Assembly (NCBI RefSeq): GCF_030689745.1
Contig: NZ_JAUYGL010000083.1
Location: 1 to 35,280, forward strand
Direction of reading: 5' to 3'
Length of the DNA: 35,280 nucleotides
DNA from: Devosia sp.
GTDB lineage: Bacteria; Pseudomonadota; Alphaproteobacteria; Rhizobiales; Devosiaceae
Both the position numbers and the translations under genes were made by a program. Under the pieces are notes generated by a model. That model was not told the DNA's origin. It worked only from the letters and a program-made list of their open reading frames with translations, and made no database searches. The number at the start of each line of letters is the position of its first letter. Positions within the stretch are counted from its first letter, which is position 1. Shown here one piece after another: positions 1 to 6,222 of the stretch.

Positions 1-1
1 C

Positions 2-235
2 GTTTTTGACCGCGAAAGCGGCGAGCGCCAGCTGGCGCTGGAATATCTGGCCGAGGCCTGGAATGAGGCCGAAGAAGACGGCGTACAGACCGGCTCGCTC
101 GCCCATGCGTCGCTGTTCGCCGCGCTGGCCACTTTGGTCAAACTGCACGGCGATGAAGCCGCCGCCGACCTGGTCGCCATGCTGCCCGACCGGATTCGCT
201 CTGGCGAATACAACCTCGACAAGATCCTGCAGTAG
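2..235 (+). CDS. 3' end of an unknown gene (partial)
   Basis: The reading frame is open from the window edge for 77 codons and closes with TAG at 233-235; the start lies upstream of the window. The visible part is acidic, Ala/Leu/Glu-rich and probably all alpha-helical, with no cysteine, membrane segment or catalytic motif. Frame choice rests on codon use (mostly G/C at third positions) and on the absence of stops; the overlapping frame that begins with ATG at 6 gives an Arg/Pro/Trp-rich product and is a shadow. I do not recognise the family. A 14-base palindrome follows four bases after the stop. Confidence 0.7.
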   Translation, partial: VFDRESGERQLALEYLAEAWNEAEEDGVQTGSLAHASLFAALATLVKLHGDEAAADLVAMLPDRIRSGEYNLDKILQ

Positions 236-238
236 GCG

Positions 239-252
239 GTTCAGGCCTGAAC
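239..252. terminator. Palindrome just after the first gene
   Basis: GTTCAGG/CCTGAAC is a perfect 14-base palindrome starting four bases after the stop of the partial gene. In RNA it can form a five-pair stem with a GGCC loop. There is no T-run behind it, so it would be at best a weak or factor-dependent terminator. Confidence 0.25.
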
Positions 253-568
253 GCTGCCATTGCAATTGACTGGGGCCGCCGCTTCCGACCCTATCTCAAC
301 CATTCGCGATAGATCGGGAAATTCCCGAGAGTTGCCATTCGCCGCGATAGGGCGACTTCGGCTAGGCCACAGTTTCTGACGCTTCATCGGCCAAAGCGGA
401 TGGGTAGCTTTTTGAAATGCGCGCGGGTTGGCCGAAGTGGCCGACATTGGGCGCAAGCCGGGTGGAGTCACCCGATGTGATTGACAAATCCATGCATCCA
501 TCGCTCGCGCGGCTCGTTGTGTTCTATTGGGCATCGCCTCCTGCGATGCGAACAAACGGAGCAACACC
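253..568. other. Gene-poor stretch with two small hairpins
   Basis: I see no convincing gene here. The reading frames on both strands are short and have shadow-like composition. Two short stem-loops are visible: CGGGTG-GAGT-CACCCG at 459-474, and a stronger one at 531-549 listed separately. A TTGACA occurs at 481-486, but no acceptable -10 box follows at 16-18 bases, so I do not call a promoter. Confidence 0.5.
531..549 (+). promoter_or_regulatory. Stem-loop ahead of the ribosome binding site
   Basis: GCATCGC-CTCCT-GCGATGC is a perfect seven-pair stem with a five-base loop. It ends eight bases before the GGAG ribosome binding site (558-561) of the gene that starts at 569. The loop sequence CUCC is complementary to that GGAG. 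This may be a leader structure that influences translation; only the pairing itself is seen. Confidence 0.35.
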
Positions 569-922
569 ATGGCAGCTGGCCAACAAAGTGGCACCGGCGC
601 AATGACGAATTTGGACGACGACAAGGTCCGCAAGAATGACATTCTCAGCAATCGCGACAAGTCGCAGCGGCGGGATGGGCAAAGCCTGGATAGCACCGGC
701 GTCAGGATCGATGAGTACAAGGACGTGCCCACCAATCAGCGCCCCAGTGCGGATGACGCCCCCGAGACTGAAGAGGCAAACCCTGTTCCGTCTGAAGAAC
801 AGCACGACAGACCAGGGTTCGACCTCGACGGCGCCACGGGAGAGAATACTGCCGGCAAGGGACTGGGGCTGGGAACCGACGCCAAGGAAGACCGCAAGGA
901 CTGGAACCTGCCCAAGCGGTAA
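569..922 (+). CDS. Small hydrophilic, probably disordered protein
   Basis: The product has 117 residues. The ATG at 569 is preferred because GGAG at 558-561 sits seven bases upstream; the frame extends back to 527 without a better site. The protein is rich in Asp, Glu, Lys, Asn, Gln, Gly and Pro, has almost no aromatic residues, no cysteine and no membrane segment, so it is probably intrinsically disordered and cytoplasmic. Such proteins are often stress-related, but no family is recognised and no function is assigned. It stands alone on the plus strand, converging on the marR gene, with two hairpins in the gap. A hairpin precedes its ribosome binding site. Confidence 0.65.
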   Translation: MAAGQQSGTGAMTNLDDDKVRKNDILSNRDKSQRRDGQSLDSTGVRIDEYKDVPTNQRPSADDAPETEEANPVPSEEQHDRPGFDLDGATGENTAGKGLGLGTDAKEDRKDWNLPKR

Positions 923-930
923 CCACTGAA

Positions 931-970
931 ATCCAGGCGACTTCAAATCAATCATTCCATACGCCTGGAT
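931..970. repeat. Nine-base perfect inverted repeat
   Basis: ATCCAGGCG at 931-939 is matched by CGCCTGGAT at 962-970, with a 22-base spacer. It begins nine bases after the stop of the hydrophilic-protein gene and is followed at once by a second hairpin (974-1011). It may act with that hairpin as a termination or RNA-end structure. Confidence 0.4.
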
Positions 971-973
971 GCG

Positions 974-1011
974 CCCGTCAGGCAGCATAAGGCATTGTGC
1001 TGCCCGGCGGG
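974..1011. terminator. Long hairpin between convergent genes
   Basis: Bases 974-987 pair with 998-1011: six pairs including one G-T, one A-C mismatch, then seven perfect pairs (GGCAGCA/TGCTGCC), closing a ten-base loop. A run of five T lies at 1020-1025, nine bases past the stem on the plus strand, so it is not a textbook intrinsic terminator. The position between convergent genes fits an end-of-transcript structure. Confidence 0.4.
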
Positions 1012-1116
1012 ATGACACGCTTTTTCTCAACAGCAAGACGCGCTTCCTGGGTCTGCGGCCCCTCGGGGTCACCCTATGCCAACCACCCGTTCGGCCGAAA
1101 GCTGACGTTGTCGCAG

Positions 1117-1587
1117 CTAATCCTCTTCAAGCCCGGTCATGCCTGGTGCGTCCAGATCGACAGCGGCATTCCCGATCAGGATCGACAGGTCGGACTGCAG
1201 ACGATCCAGCGCCGTCTCACCGATTTTGCGGGCCCAGGCGGCGCGCAGGTCATCGAATATGGCCTCGCCCTGCGCCATGACCTCATGACCGAGCGGCGTA
1301 ACGGTCAGCAGCTTGCGTCGGAAATCCTTCGCATCATCCATACGCGCCACGTAGCCGCGCTCCTCCAACACGCTGGTGACCTTTGCGGCCGCCTGTTTGG
1401 AGATCGACAAGCGGCGGCCCAGTTCGGATGCGCTGTCGGCGCCACCCGCAATTGCCCGCATGGCAAATTCCTGGCTCGGACGAAGCTCCGGATAGCCACG
1501 GCGCAGCAACTCGGCCCCCGCGTCCTCAGCCAATTGCCGGAAGCCGCCCAGAAGAAGCAATGCGAGATCGGCACCTTTTCTGCTCAT
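1117..1587 (-). CDS. MarR-family transcriptional regulator
   Basis: The product has 156 residues, normal for the family. The central winged helix-turn-helix has the typical order: a helix with SASELGRRLSISKQAAAKV, then a segment ending ERGYVAR, then the D-x-R-hydrophobic-LTVTPLG wing (about residues 52-105). Helical ends flank it and would form the dimer interface. The ATG at 1587 is chosen because the longer frame back to 1716 would run through the promoter and operators. The gene is divergent from an epoxide-hydrolase-like gene. Three GACAAC-N3-GTTGTC-like sites lie between them, one covering its likely -10 box, so autorepression and control of the hydrolase are likely. The ligand is unknown. 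Confidence 0.9.
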   Translation of the reverse strand: MSRKGADLALLLLGGFRQLAEDAGAELLRRGYPELRPSQEFAMRAIAGGADSASELGRRLSISKQAAAKVTSVLEERGYVARMDDAKDFRRKLLTVTPLGHEVMAQGEAIFDDLRAAWARKIGETALDRLQSDLSILIGNAAVDLDAPGMTGLEED

Positions 1588-1616
1588 GCCCGTCGCTAAC
1601 GCAATCGGGCAGAAAA

Positions 1617-1631
1617 GACAACCAGTATGTC
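1617..1631. promoter_or_regulatory. Candidate MarR operator 1
   Basis: GACAAC-CAG-TATGTC matches the perfect site at 1676-1690 in 10 of its 12 arm bases. It overlaps the likely minus-strand -10 box (CATACT on the minus strand, 1624-1629) of the marR gene. Confidence 0.55.
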
Positions 1632-1652
1632 CAATCCGGTTGACACCGACAA
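1624..1652 (-). promoter_or_regulatory. Likely marR promoter
   Basis: On the minus strand TTGTCG (1647-1652) and CATACT (1624-1629) are separated by 17 bases, each matching the sigma-70 consensus at four of six positions. Transcription would begin near 1617, giving a leader of about 30 bases. Operator 1 covers the -10 box and operator 2 touches the -35 box. Confidence 0.4.
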
Positions 1653-1668
1653 CCCGGATGTCTATTTC
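1640..1668 (+). promoter_or_regulatory. Likely promoter of the hydrolase gene
   Basis: A perfect TTGACA (1640-1645) is followed after exactly 17 bases by TATTTC (1663-1668). Transcription would start near 1675, about 30 bases ahead of the ATG at 1707. Operator 2 fills the spacer and operator 3 lies at the start point, so a bound repressor would block this promoter. Confidence 0.5.
1648..1662. promoter_or_regulatory. Candidate MarR operator 2
   Basis: GACAAC-CCG-GATGTC differs from the perfect palindrome at 1676-1690 at one arm base. It occupies the 17-base spacer of the hydrolase promoter. Confidence 0.6.
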
Positions 1669-1675
1669 CCAATTA

Positions 1676-1690
1676 GACAACCAAGTTGTC
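1676..1690. promoter_or_regulatory. Candidate MarR operator 3 (perfect palindrome)
   Basis: GACAAC-CAA-GTTGTC is a perfect 6-3-6 palindrome just upstream of the hydrolase ribosome binding site (GAAGGA, 1694-1699). The three sites start at 1617, 1648 and 1676, that is 31 and 28 bases apart, close to three helical turns each. Confidence 0.65.
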
Positions 1691-1706
1691 CTTGAAGGAA
1701 AAGCCC

Positions 1707-2582
1707 ATGACGCCATCGACCATTCCCGAAGTCGCCCACCATCACGTTCACCTCAACGGCACCAAGCTGCACTACGTTTCCGCTGGTGATGAAGGGGCAC
1801 CGATCCTTCTGGTCCACGGCTGGCCGGAAACCTGGTGGGCCTTTCACAAGGTCATCCCTGCACTGGCCAAATCCCACCGCGTCTTTGCCGTCGATCTGCG
1901 TGGTTTCGGCGCCTCCGACATCGCCAAGCCGGGCGATAGCAGCACGACCATGGCCGACGACCTGCATGCGCTGATCAGCTATCTCGGCCTTGGTCCCGTC
2001 CATCTGGCAGCGCAGGACTTTTCGGGCCCGCTGGCTTTCCGGTTGGCCGCCACCCATCCGCAGGATGTGCAGAGCTTCATCGCCATTGAAACCGGCCTGC
2101 CGGGTTTCGGCCTCGAAATTCTCGCCAGTCCGTTGATCGCCTGGTATTTCGGCACACTCGCAAAGCCGGGTGCGGCCGAGTGCTTCTTCAAGGGGCGTGA
2201 GACCGAGCTGCTGACCGAGTTTATCTTCGCCCCGCCAACGACGACCGCCGCCGCCGCCATCGGAGCGGCCGATATCGCCGAATTCATCCGCGGCTACGCG
2301 CGCCCTGGCGGCTGGACGGGTGCACAGTCGATTTACAGCAGCAACCTGCGTGAAGTCGAAGAATACAGGGCTCTGGTCGCCGCCAGGCCGCTGACCGTGC
2401 CGGCGCTCGCCATCGATCAGATCGGCTCCAGTTTCACTGCCCAGTCATTCGCTGCCGCCGCCCCGGGCCAGCTGAAGACATGCACCATCGCTAACACCGG
2501 CCACTACATCGCCATGGAAGCCCCACTCGCCCTGGCGGCTGCAATGCTGGAATTCATCGGGGCAGTCGACCAGACTCGTTGA
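1707..2582 (+). CDS. Alpha/beta hydrolase, epoxide-hydrolase-like
   Basis: The product has 291 residues. The ATG at 1707 has GAAGGA seven bases upstream; an in-frame TTG at 1686 lies inside an operator and is rejected. The oxyanion-hole motif HGWP is at residues 37-40. The nucleophile-elbow position carries Asp (D104, context QDFSG), and a C-terminal NTGH (H266) gives the catalytic His. An Asp nucleophile with HGWP points to the epoxide hydrolase / haloalkane dehalogenase branch rather than to Ser esterases. Most epoxide hydrolases read HDWG at the elbow, so QDFSG is unusual. The substrate is unknown. A divergent MarR regulator with three operators suggests induction by a small toxic or aromatic compound; that is inference. 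Confidence 0.85.
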   Translation: MTPSTIPEVAHHHVHLNGTKLHYVSAGDEGAPILLVHGWPETWWAFHKVIPALAKSHRVFAVDLRGFGASDIAKPGDSSTTMADDLHALISYLGLGPVHLAAQDFSGPLAFRLAATHPQDVQSFIAIETGLPGFGLEILASPLIAWYFGTLAKPGAAECFFKGRETELLTEFIFAPPTTTAAAAIGAADIAEFIRGYARPGGWTGAQSIYSSNLREVEEYRALVAARPLTVPALAIDQIGSSFTAQSFAAAAPGQLKTCTIANTGHYIAMEAPLALAAAMLEFIGAVDQTR

Positions 2583-2589
2583 GGCAATT

Positions 2590-2638
2590 CGGGAAGCGGC
2601 CTGAAGGCCTATTCGGCAGGAGACCTGAGAGCTTCCCG
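2590..2638. terminator. Branched (three-way) inverted-repeat structure
   Basis: CGGGAAGC (2590-2597) pairs perfectly with GCTTCCCG (2631-2638). Inside lie two smaller hairpins: GGCC-TGAA-GGCC (2598-2609) and CAGG-AGA-CCTG (2617-2627). Together they can fold as a three-way junction. It starts seven bases after the hydrolase stop, in the gap to the convergent dihydroorotase-like gene, so an end-of-transcript role for the plus strand is plausible. There is no T-run. Confidence 0.4.
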
Positions 2639-2659
2639 TCCCCTCCCCCAGACTGCCAA

Positions 2660-2672
2660 AGCGCCGAGCGCT
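2660..2672 (-). terminator. Small hairpin at the stop of the dihydroorotase-like gene
   Basis: AGCGC-CGA-GCGCT overlaps the last stop-codon bases of the minus-strand gene that ends at 2671. The stem is only five pairs and no T-run follows, so the call is weak. Confidence 0.2.
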
Positions 2673-4005
2673 ATGCCTGCTGTGGCAGCGCCTCCAGGAA
2701 CCGCATGGGCTGGCCGGTCGAGGCCGTGACCAGTTCGCCCTGCCACATTACCGTCTTGCCGCGCACAATGGTGCCCACGGGCCAGCCGGTGACCGTCACG
2801 CCATCATAGGGTGTCCAGCCGGCGCGGCTCTTGACGTCGGCATTGCGGATCGTCTCGCGGCGTTTGAGATCGACAATGGTCAGATCGGCATCATAGCCCA
2901 CCGCGATGCGGCCCTTGTTGGCGATGCCGAACAGGCGGTTGGGGCCGGCGCTGGTCATGTCGACAAAGCGCTGCAGGCTCAGTTTTCCCGCATTCACATG
3001 GTCAAGCATGATCGGCACCAGGGTCTGCACGCCGGTCATGCCGGAATGCGAGGCGGGATAGGCATGGTCCTTCTCTTCCCGCGTATGCGGCGCGTGGTCG
3101 GAGCCCAGAATATCGGCGACGCCATTGCTGACCCCGGCCCAGATGCCGTCGCGATGGATCGCGTCCCGGACGGGTGGGTTCATCTGCACATAGGTGCCCA
3201 ACCGCTCATAGGCAGTCTCGTCCAGGGTCAGGTGATGGGGCGTCACCTCGACGCTGGCCACATCCTTGTGGTCGGCGAGATAGACCATTTCTTCGGCGGT
3301 GGAGATATGCAGCACGTGGATGCGCTTGCCGGTCTTGTGGGCCAAAGCCACCAGCCGCTTGGTGCAGTTGAGCGCCACTTCGGGCGAGCGCCAGACGGGG
3401 TGGCTCGAGGGATCGCCCTCGACGCGCAGATGCTTGCGCGCTTCGAGCATGAATTCATCTTCGGAATGGAAGGCGGCGCGGCGGGAAATGGCGTTCAGAA
3501 TGTTCTCGACGCCGTCATCATCGGCCACCAGCAGCGAGCCGGTGGACGACCCCATGAACACCTTGATGCCGGCACAGCCCGGCAGTCGCTCCAGCGCGGC
3601 CAGTTCATCGACATTTTCGTGCGTGCCGCCAATATAGAAGGCGAAGTCGCAATGCATGCGGTTGGTGCCGGCGGCAATCTTGGCCTCGAAGGTTTCGCGG
3701 CTGGTGGTCAGCGGGTTGGTATTGGGCATTTCAAACACACCGGTGACGCCGCCCATCACGGCCGAGAGCGATCCCGACTCCAGATCTTCCTTGTGGGTCA
3801 GGCCCGGCTCGCGGAAATGCACCTGGGTATCGATGACGCCGGGCAGGATGTGCAGGCCGGTGCAGTCGACGATCTCACGGGCGCTGTCGCCCGACAGATC
3901 ACCAAGGGCGGCGATGCGGCCAGCGCGCACCGCGACATCGGCCAGGCCTTCGCCGTCATGGTTGACCAGTGTCGCGTTCTTGAAAATTGTGTCGTACTGC
4001 GCCAT
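2671..4005 (-). CDS. Dihydroorotase-like amidohydrolase with altered metal site
   Basis: The product has 444 residues, the length of class I dihydroorotases, with an N-terminal beta segment, a TIM-barrel and a C-terminal beta segment. Family marks are clear: VHFREPG (62-68), the carboxylysine candidate K148 in AGIKVFMGSS, H180 in FHSED, H230/H233 in RIHVLHIST, and D303 in GSDHAPH. The usual first metal motif D-x-H-x-H reads D59-T-Q61-V-H63, so the first His is Gln. Nothing here links it to pyrB or other pyrimidine genes; ygfZ diverges from it across 68 bases. It may be a cyclic-amidohydrolase paralogue with another substrate, or a single-metal enzyme. A GGA-containing ribosome site precedes the ATG. 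Family is secure; reaction is not. Confidence 0.85.
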   Translation of the reverse strand: MAQYDTIFKNATLVNHDGEGLADVAVRAGRIAALGDLSGDSAREIVDCTGLHILPGVIDTQVHFREPGLTHKEDLESGSLSAVMGGVTGVFEMPNTNPLTTSRETFEAKIAAGTNRMHCDFAFYIGGTHENVDELAALERLPGCAGIKVFMGSSTGSLLVADDDGVENILNAISRRAAFHSEDEFMLEARKHLRVEGDPSSHPVWRSPEVALNCTKRLVALAHKTGKRIHVLHISTAEEMVYLADHKDVASVEVTPHHLTLDETAYERLGTYVQMNPPVRDAIHRDGIWAGVSNGVADILGSDHAPHTREEKDHAYPASHSGMTGVQTLVPIMLDHVNAGKLSLQRFVDMTSAGPNRLFGIANKGRIAVGYDADLTIVDLKRRETIRNADVKSRAGWTPYDGVTVTGWPVGTIVRGKTVMWQGELVTASTGQPMRFLEALPQQA

Positions 4006-4073
4006 GTCTCTGATCCTGCCATTGCCCGTATCACGCCGGTTTAGCGGAGGCAGCGACCTAGAGGCAAGCGACC

Positions 4074-4901
4074 ATGACCATCCATTTGCGCGCCGACCGT
4101 GCCGTATTCCGGTTTTCCGGCCCTGACGCCCACAAGCTGCTCAACGATGTGGTGACCGGCCCGATCCCCGCCGAGGGCGAAGTCGCCGCCGCCTGGGCCC
4201 TGCTCTCCCCCCAGGGCAAGATACTGGCCGAGGGCCTGGCCGGTCATGCCCCGGACGGCATCTGGGTGGATGTACACCAGTCGGTCGCTGACGATTTCTT
4301 CAAGCGCATGAAAATGTATCGCCTGCGCGCCCAGGCCGTGATCGACGATCTGCGGGAAACCCACCGTGTCGGCTTTGCCCAGGATGAAGAACCCAGCGGC
4401 ATCCGCCACACCGATCGACAGGGCCCGCTCGCCATGGGCTGGCGCACCATTGCGCCGGTGGAGGAAACGGCGGGCTGGGTGCAGAACGACGATTTCTACC
4501 AGACCGAGCGGATCAGCGTCGGCATTGCCCATCAGGGCAATGACTACCCCGCCAATGATGCCTTCGCGCACGATGTCGGCCTCGACATCCTTGAAGGCAT
4601 CGACTTCGCCAAGGGCTGCTATGTCGGCCAGGAGGTCGTCAGCCGGATGAAGCATCGGGGCACTGCCCGCCGCCGCCCGGTAATCGTCTCGGGCATTGTC
4701 GCCCCCGCAGGCAGCGCCGTGAGCTGTGGCGGGCGGGACGCCGGCACGATCGGTCAGGTTGCCGATGGCATGGCCGTGGCCATTCTGCGCCTCGACCGCA
4801 TTACCGACCCCGCTGCAGTGACCATCGATGGCAGGCCGGTGCAGCTCTCCCTGCCCGTCTGGGCCGAATATGGCTTTGGCGACGCTGTTGCTGAAGACTA
4901 G
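4074..4901 (+). CDS. ygfZ: YgfZ/CAF17-like folate-dependent Fe-S protein
   Basis: The product has 275 residues and the GcvT-like fold of the YgfZ family. The signature KGCYVGQE is at 180-187, with the conserved Cys at 182, followed by R-M-K-H-R-G. The N-terminal stretch around residues 15-52 (SGPDAHKLLNDVVTG, SPQGKI) is also typical. In other bacteria YgfZ uses tetrahydrofolate to help assemble or repair Fe-S clusters of certain enzymes, including tRNA-modifying MiaB. GAGG about eight bases upstream supports the ATG at 4074. It diverges from the dihydroorotase-like gene and is followed by an HD hydrolase gene after 71 bases that include a hairpin. Confidence 0.9.
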   Translation: MTIHLRADRAVFRFSGPDAHKLLNDVVTGPIPAEGEVAAAWALLSPQGKILAEGLAGHAPDGIWVDVHQSVADDFFKRMKMYRLRAQAVIDDLRETHRVGFAQDEEPSGIRHTDRQGPLAMGWRTIAPVEETAGWVQNDDFYQTERISVGIAHQGNDYPANDAFAHDVGLDILEGIDFAKGCYVGQEVVSRMKHRGTARRRPVIVSGIVAPAGSAVSCGGRDAGTIGQVADGMAVAILRLDRITDPAAVTIDGRPVQLSLPVWAEYGFGDAVAED

Positions 4902-4917
4902 CCGCCGAGTTTAGCGA

Positions 4918-4942
4918 ATCGAGCTCAACTGCTAAGCTCGAT
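4918..4942 (+). terminator. Hairpin between ygfZ and the HD gene
   Basis: ATCGAGCT (4918-4925) pairs perfectly with AGCTCGAT (4935-4942) around a nine-base loop. It lies 17 bases after the ygfZ stop and 30 bases before the next ATG. No T-run follows, so it may be an attenuating or processing structure rather than a terminator. Confidence 0.35.
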
Positions 4943-4972
4943 GCTAACAGTCTGCTAACCAATCGGGGCAAG

Positions 4973-5575
4973 ATGGCACGGACCAGTTCACGCGCCTGGC
5001 AACGCATGTTGTCGGGGCGCCGTCTCGATATTCTTGATCCATCGCCGATGGATGTCGAACTCTCCGACATTGCCCATGGCCTGGCCCGCGTGGCGCGCTG
5101 GAATGGCCAGACCTATGGCGACTATCCGTTTTCGGTGGCCCAGCATTCGGTGCTGGTGCTCGAGCTGTTCCGCGCCGCCAATCCCGATGCAGTACCGATC
5201 AGCCGGCTGCAGGCGCTGCTGCATGATGCCCCCGAATATGTGATGGGCGACATCATCTCGCCCTTCAAGGCGGCCATGGGCGGCAATTACAAGGACGTTG
5301 AGAACCGGCTGCTCTCGGCGATATTCCTGCGCTTTTCCCTGCCCGCGGCGATGAGCGGACCGGTGGCCAAGCTGGTCAAGAAAGCCGATCGCGAGGCGGC
5401 GTTTTTCGAAGCGGTGCATCTGGCAGGGTTCGAGGATGCCGAGGCCCGCAAGTTTTTTGGCGCGCCCAGCCAGCCGGCCTTTGACGTCGAGGCGTTCGAC
5501 CGGCTGATCCGCCCCTGGCCGACGGGCGAGGCGCATGATCGCTTTGTGGCCGCCTTTGAAGCAATTTCTGTGTAG
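4973..5575 (+). CDS. HD-domain phosphohydrolase (YfbR-like)
   Basis: The product has 200 residues. HD-superfamily metal ligands are visible: H58 in SVAQHSVLV, H84-D85 in LLHDAPEYV, and D139 in KKADRE. An upstream IAHGLARVARWNG segment (33-45) matches the start of YfbR-like 5'-nucleotidases. YfbR proteins dephosphorylate deoxyribonucleoside 5'-monophosphates; for this protein that is inferred from the fold and motif order. GGGG lies a few bases before the ATG. It follows ygfZ on the same strand, and the order dihydroorotase-like, ygfZ, HD is typical of rhizobia as I recall it. A bulged hairpin at 5578-5596 follows the stop. Confidence 0.85.
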   Translation: MARTSSRAWQRMLSGRRLDILDPSPMDVELSDIAHGLARVARWNGQTYGDYPFSVAQHSVLVLELFRAANPDAVPISRLQALLHDAPEYVMGDIISPFKAAMGGNYKDVENRLLSAIFLRFSLPAAMSGPVAKLVKKADREAAFFEAVHLAGFEDAEARKFFGAPSQPAFDVEAFDRLIRPWPTGEAHDRFVAAFEAISV

Positions 5576-5577
5576 TA

Positions 5578-5598
5578 CCAACAGCTTGGGCGCTGTGG
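5578..5598 (+). terminator. Hairpin after the HD gene
   Basis: CC-A-ACAGC and GCTGTGG can pair (seven pairs with one bulged A) around TTGGGC, directly after the HD gene stop. The following bases are ATATTAA rather than a T-run, so this is only a possible terminator. Confidence 0.25.
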
Positions 5599-5624
5599 AT
5601 ATTAACCTTAACGGGTGATGAACT

Positions 5625-5670
5625 TTGCGTGAAGCAGGGTTATGGTTTCTAATCGGTTAATAGGAAACCA
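5625..5670 (+). promoter_or_regulatory. Possible promoter with inverted repeat
   Basis: TTGCGT (5625-5630), a 17-base spacer and TCTAAT (5648-5653, five of six consensus bases) form a plausible promoter for the exported-protein gene at 5699. TGGTTTC (5643-5649) and GAAACCA (5664-5670) form a perfect seven-base inverted repeat that overlaps the -10 box, so it could be a protein-binding site as well. Confidence 0.35.
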
Positions 5671-5698
5671 CCTTCCGCATCATTCCGGGACACCAACC

Positions 5699-6217
5699 AT
5701 GGACCTGCCGAACCGCCACATGCTGCTGGGTATGACACTCGGCGCGGTCTGCGCCTCTGCACTGGCCGTGACCGGCCCGGGTATCGTGATCGAGAGCTTT
5801 GCCGACGAAATGGTGCAGTCGGTGTTCGCACCGGGCTTTGACACCACTAAATTGGTCAAGTTCGAAGGCCGCCAATACCAGATCCAGTCCGAAGACTGGG
5901 TGTCGCAGGACCCGATCTCGTCACAGGTGGTCAAGAAGATCGAGGCTGGCCGGGTGACCTATGTGACCATTGCCAACACCGCCACCGGCACCTATTCGAG
6001 CGACGCCATGTTCTCGAAAAACGTGCAATATCCGGGTATTGCCGTCGACGAAGTGCCCCCGAGCCGCAACCGTTTCTCGTTCTGGAGCGGCGGCCAGTGG
6101 CACGGCTTCACCAGCCGCCTTGGGCAGTCGTTTTTCTATATCCGGTCCGGCACGACGCGGGTCACCCAGTGGGGCGACACCACCTGCGTCCGCGGCAAAG
6201 ACTATGCGGTCTGCTGA
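5699..6217 (+). CDS. Exported or membrane-anchored protein of unknown function
   Basis: The product has 172 residues. The ATG at 5699 has CCGGGA nine bases upstream; the frame also opens at 5642, inside the likely promoter. Residues 8-30 are a hydrophobic stretch after a short positively charged start, which fits a signal peptide or membrane anchor. The remainder is a soluble, beta-rich looking domain rich in Ser, Thr, Gly and aromatic residues. Two cysteines lie close to the C-terminus (TTC and AVC), possibly a disulfide in the periplasm. I do not recognise the family. Its TGA abuts the stop of the convergent sleB-type gene within the palindrome GCTGATCAGC. Confidence 0.65.
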   Translation: MDLPNRHMLLGMTLGAVCASALAVTGPGIVIESFADEMVQSVFAPGFDTTKLVKFEGRQYQIQSEDWVSQDPISSQVVKKIEAGRVTYVTIANTATGTYSSDAMFSKNVQYPGIAVDEVPPSRNRFSFWSGGQWHGFTSRLGQSFFYIRSGTTRVTQWGDTTCVRGKDYAVC

Positions 6218-6222
6218 TCAGC
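6213..6222. repeat. Palindrome containing both convergent stop codons
   Basis: GCTGATCAGC is a perfect palindrome. It holds the TGA of the plus-strand gene (6215-6217) and the TGA of the minus-strand gene (6218-6220) back to back. Confidence 0.6.

Noticed and set aside
481-510. TTGACA as a promoter for the hydrophilic-protein gene
   Set aside because: No acceptable -10 element at a 16-18 base spacing.
1057-1070. GGCCCC-TC-GGGGTC as a terminator hairpin for marR
   Set aside because: The loop is too small and the stem very short; the larger structure at 974-1011 is the better candidate.
2998-4044. 348-codon open frame opposite the dihydroorotase-like gene
   Set aside because: The minus-strand frame has clear family motifs; this one has none and covers the promoter region.
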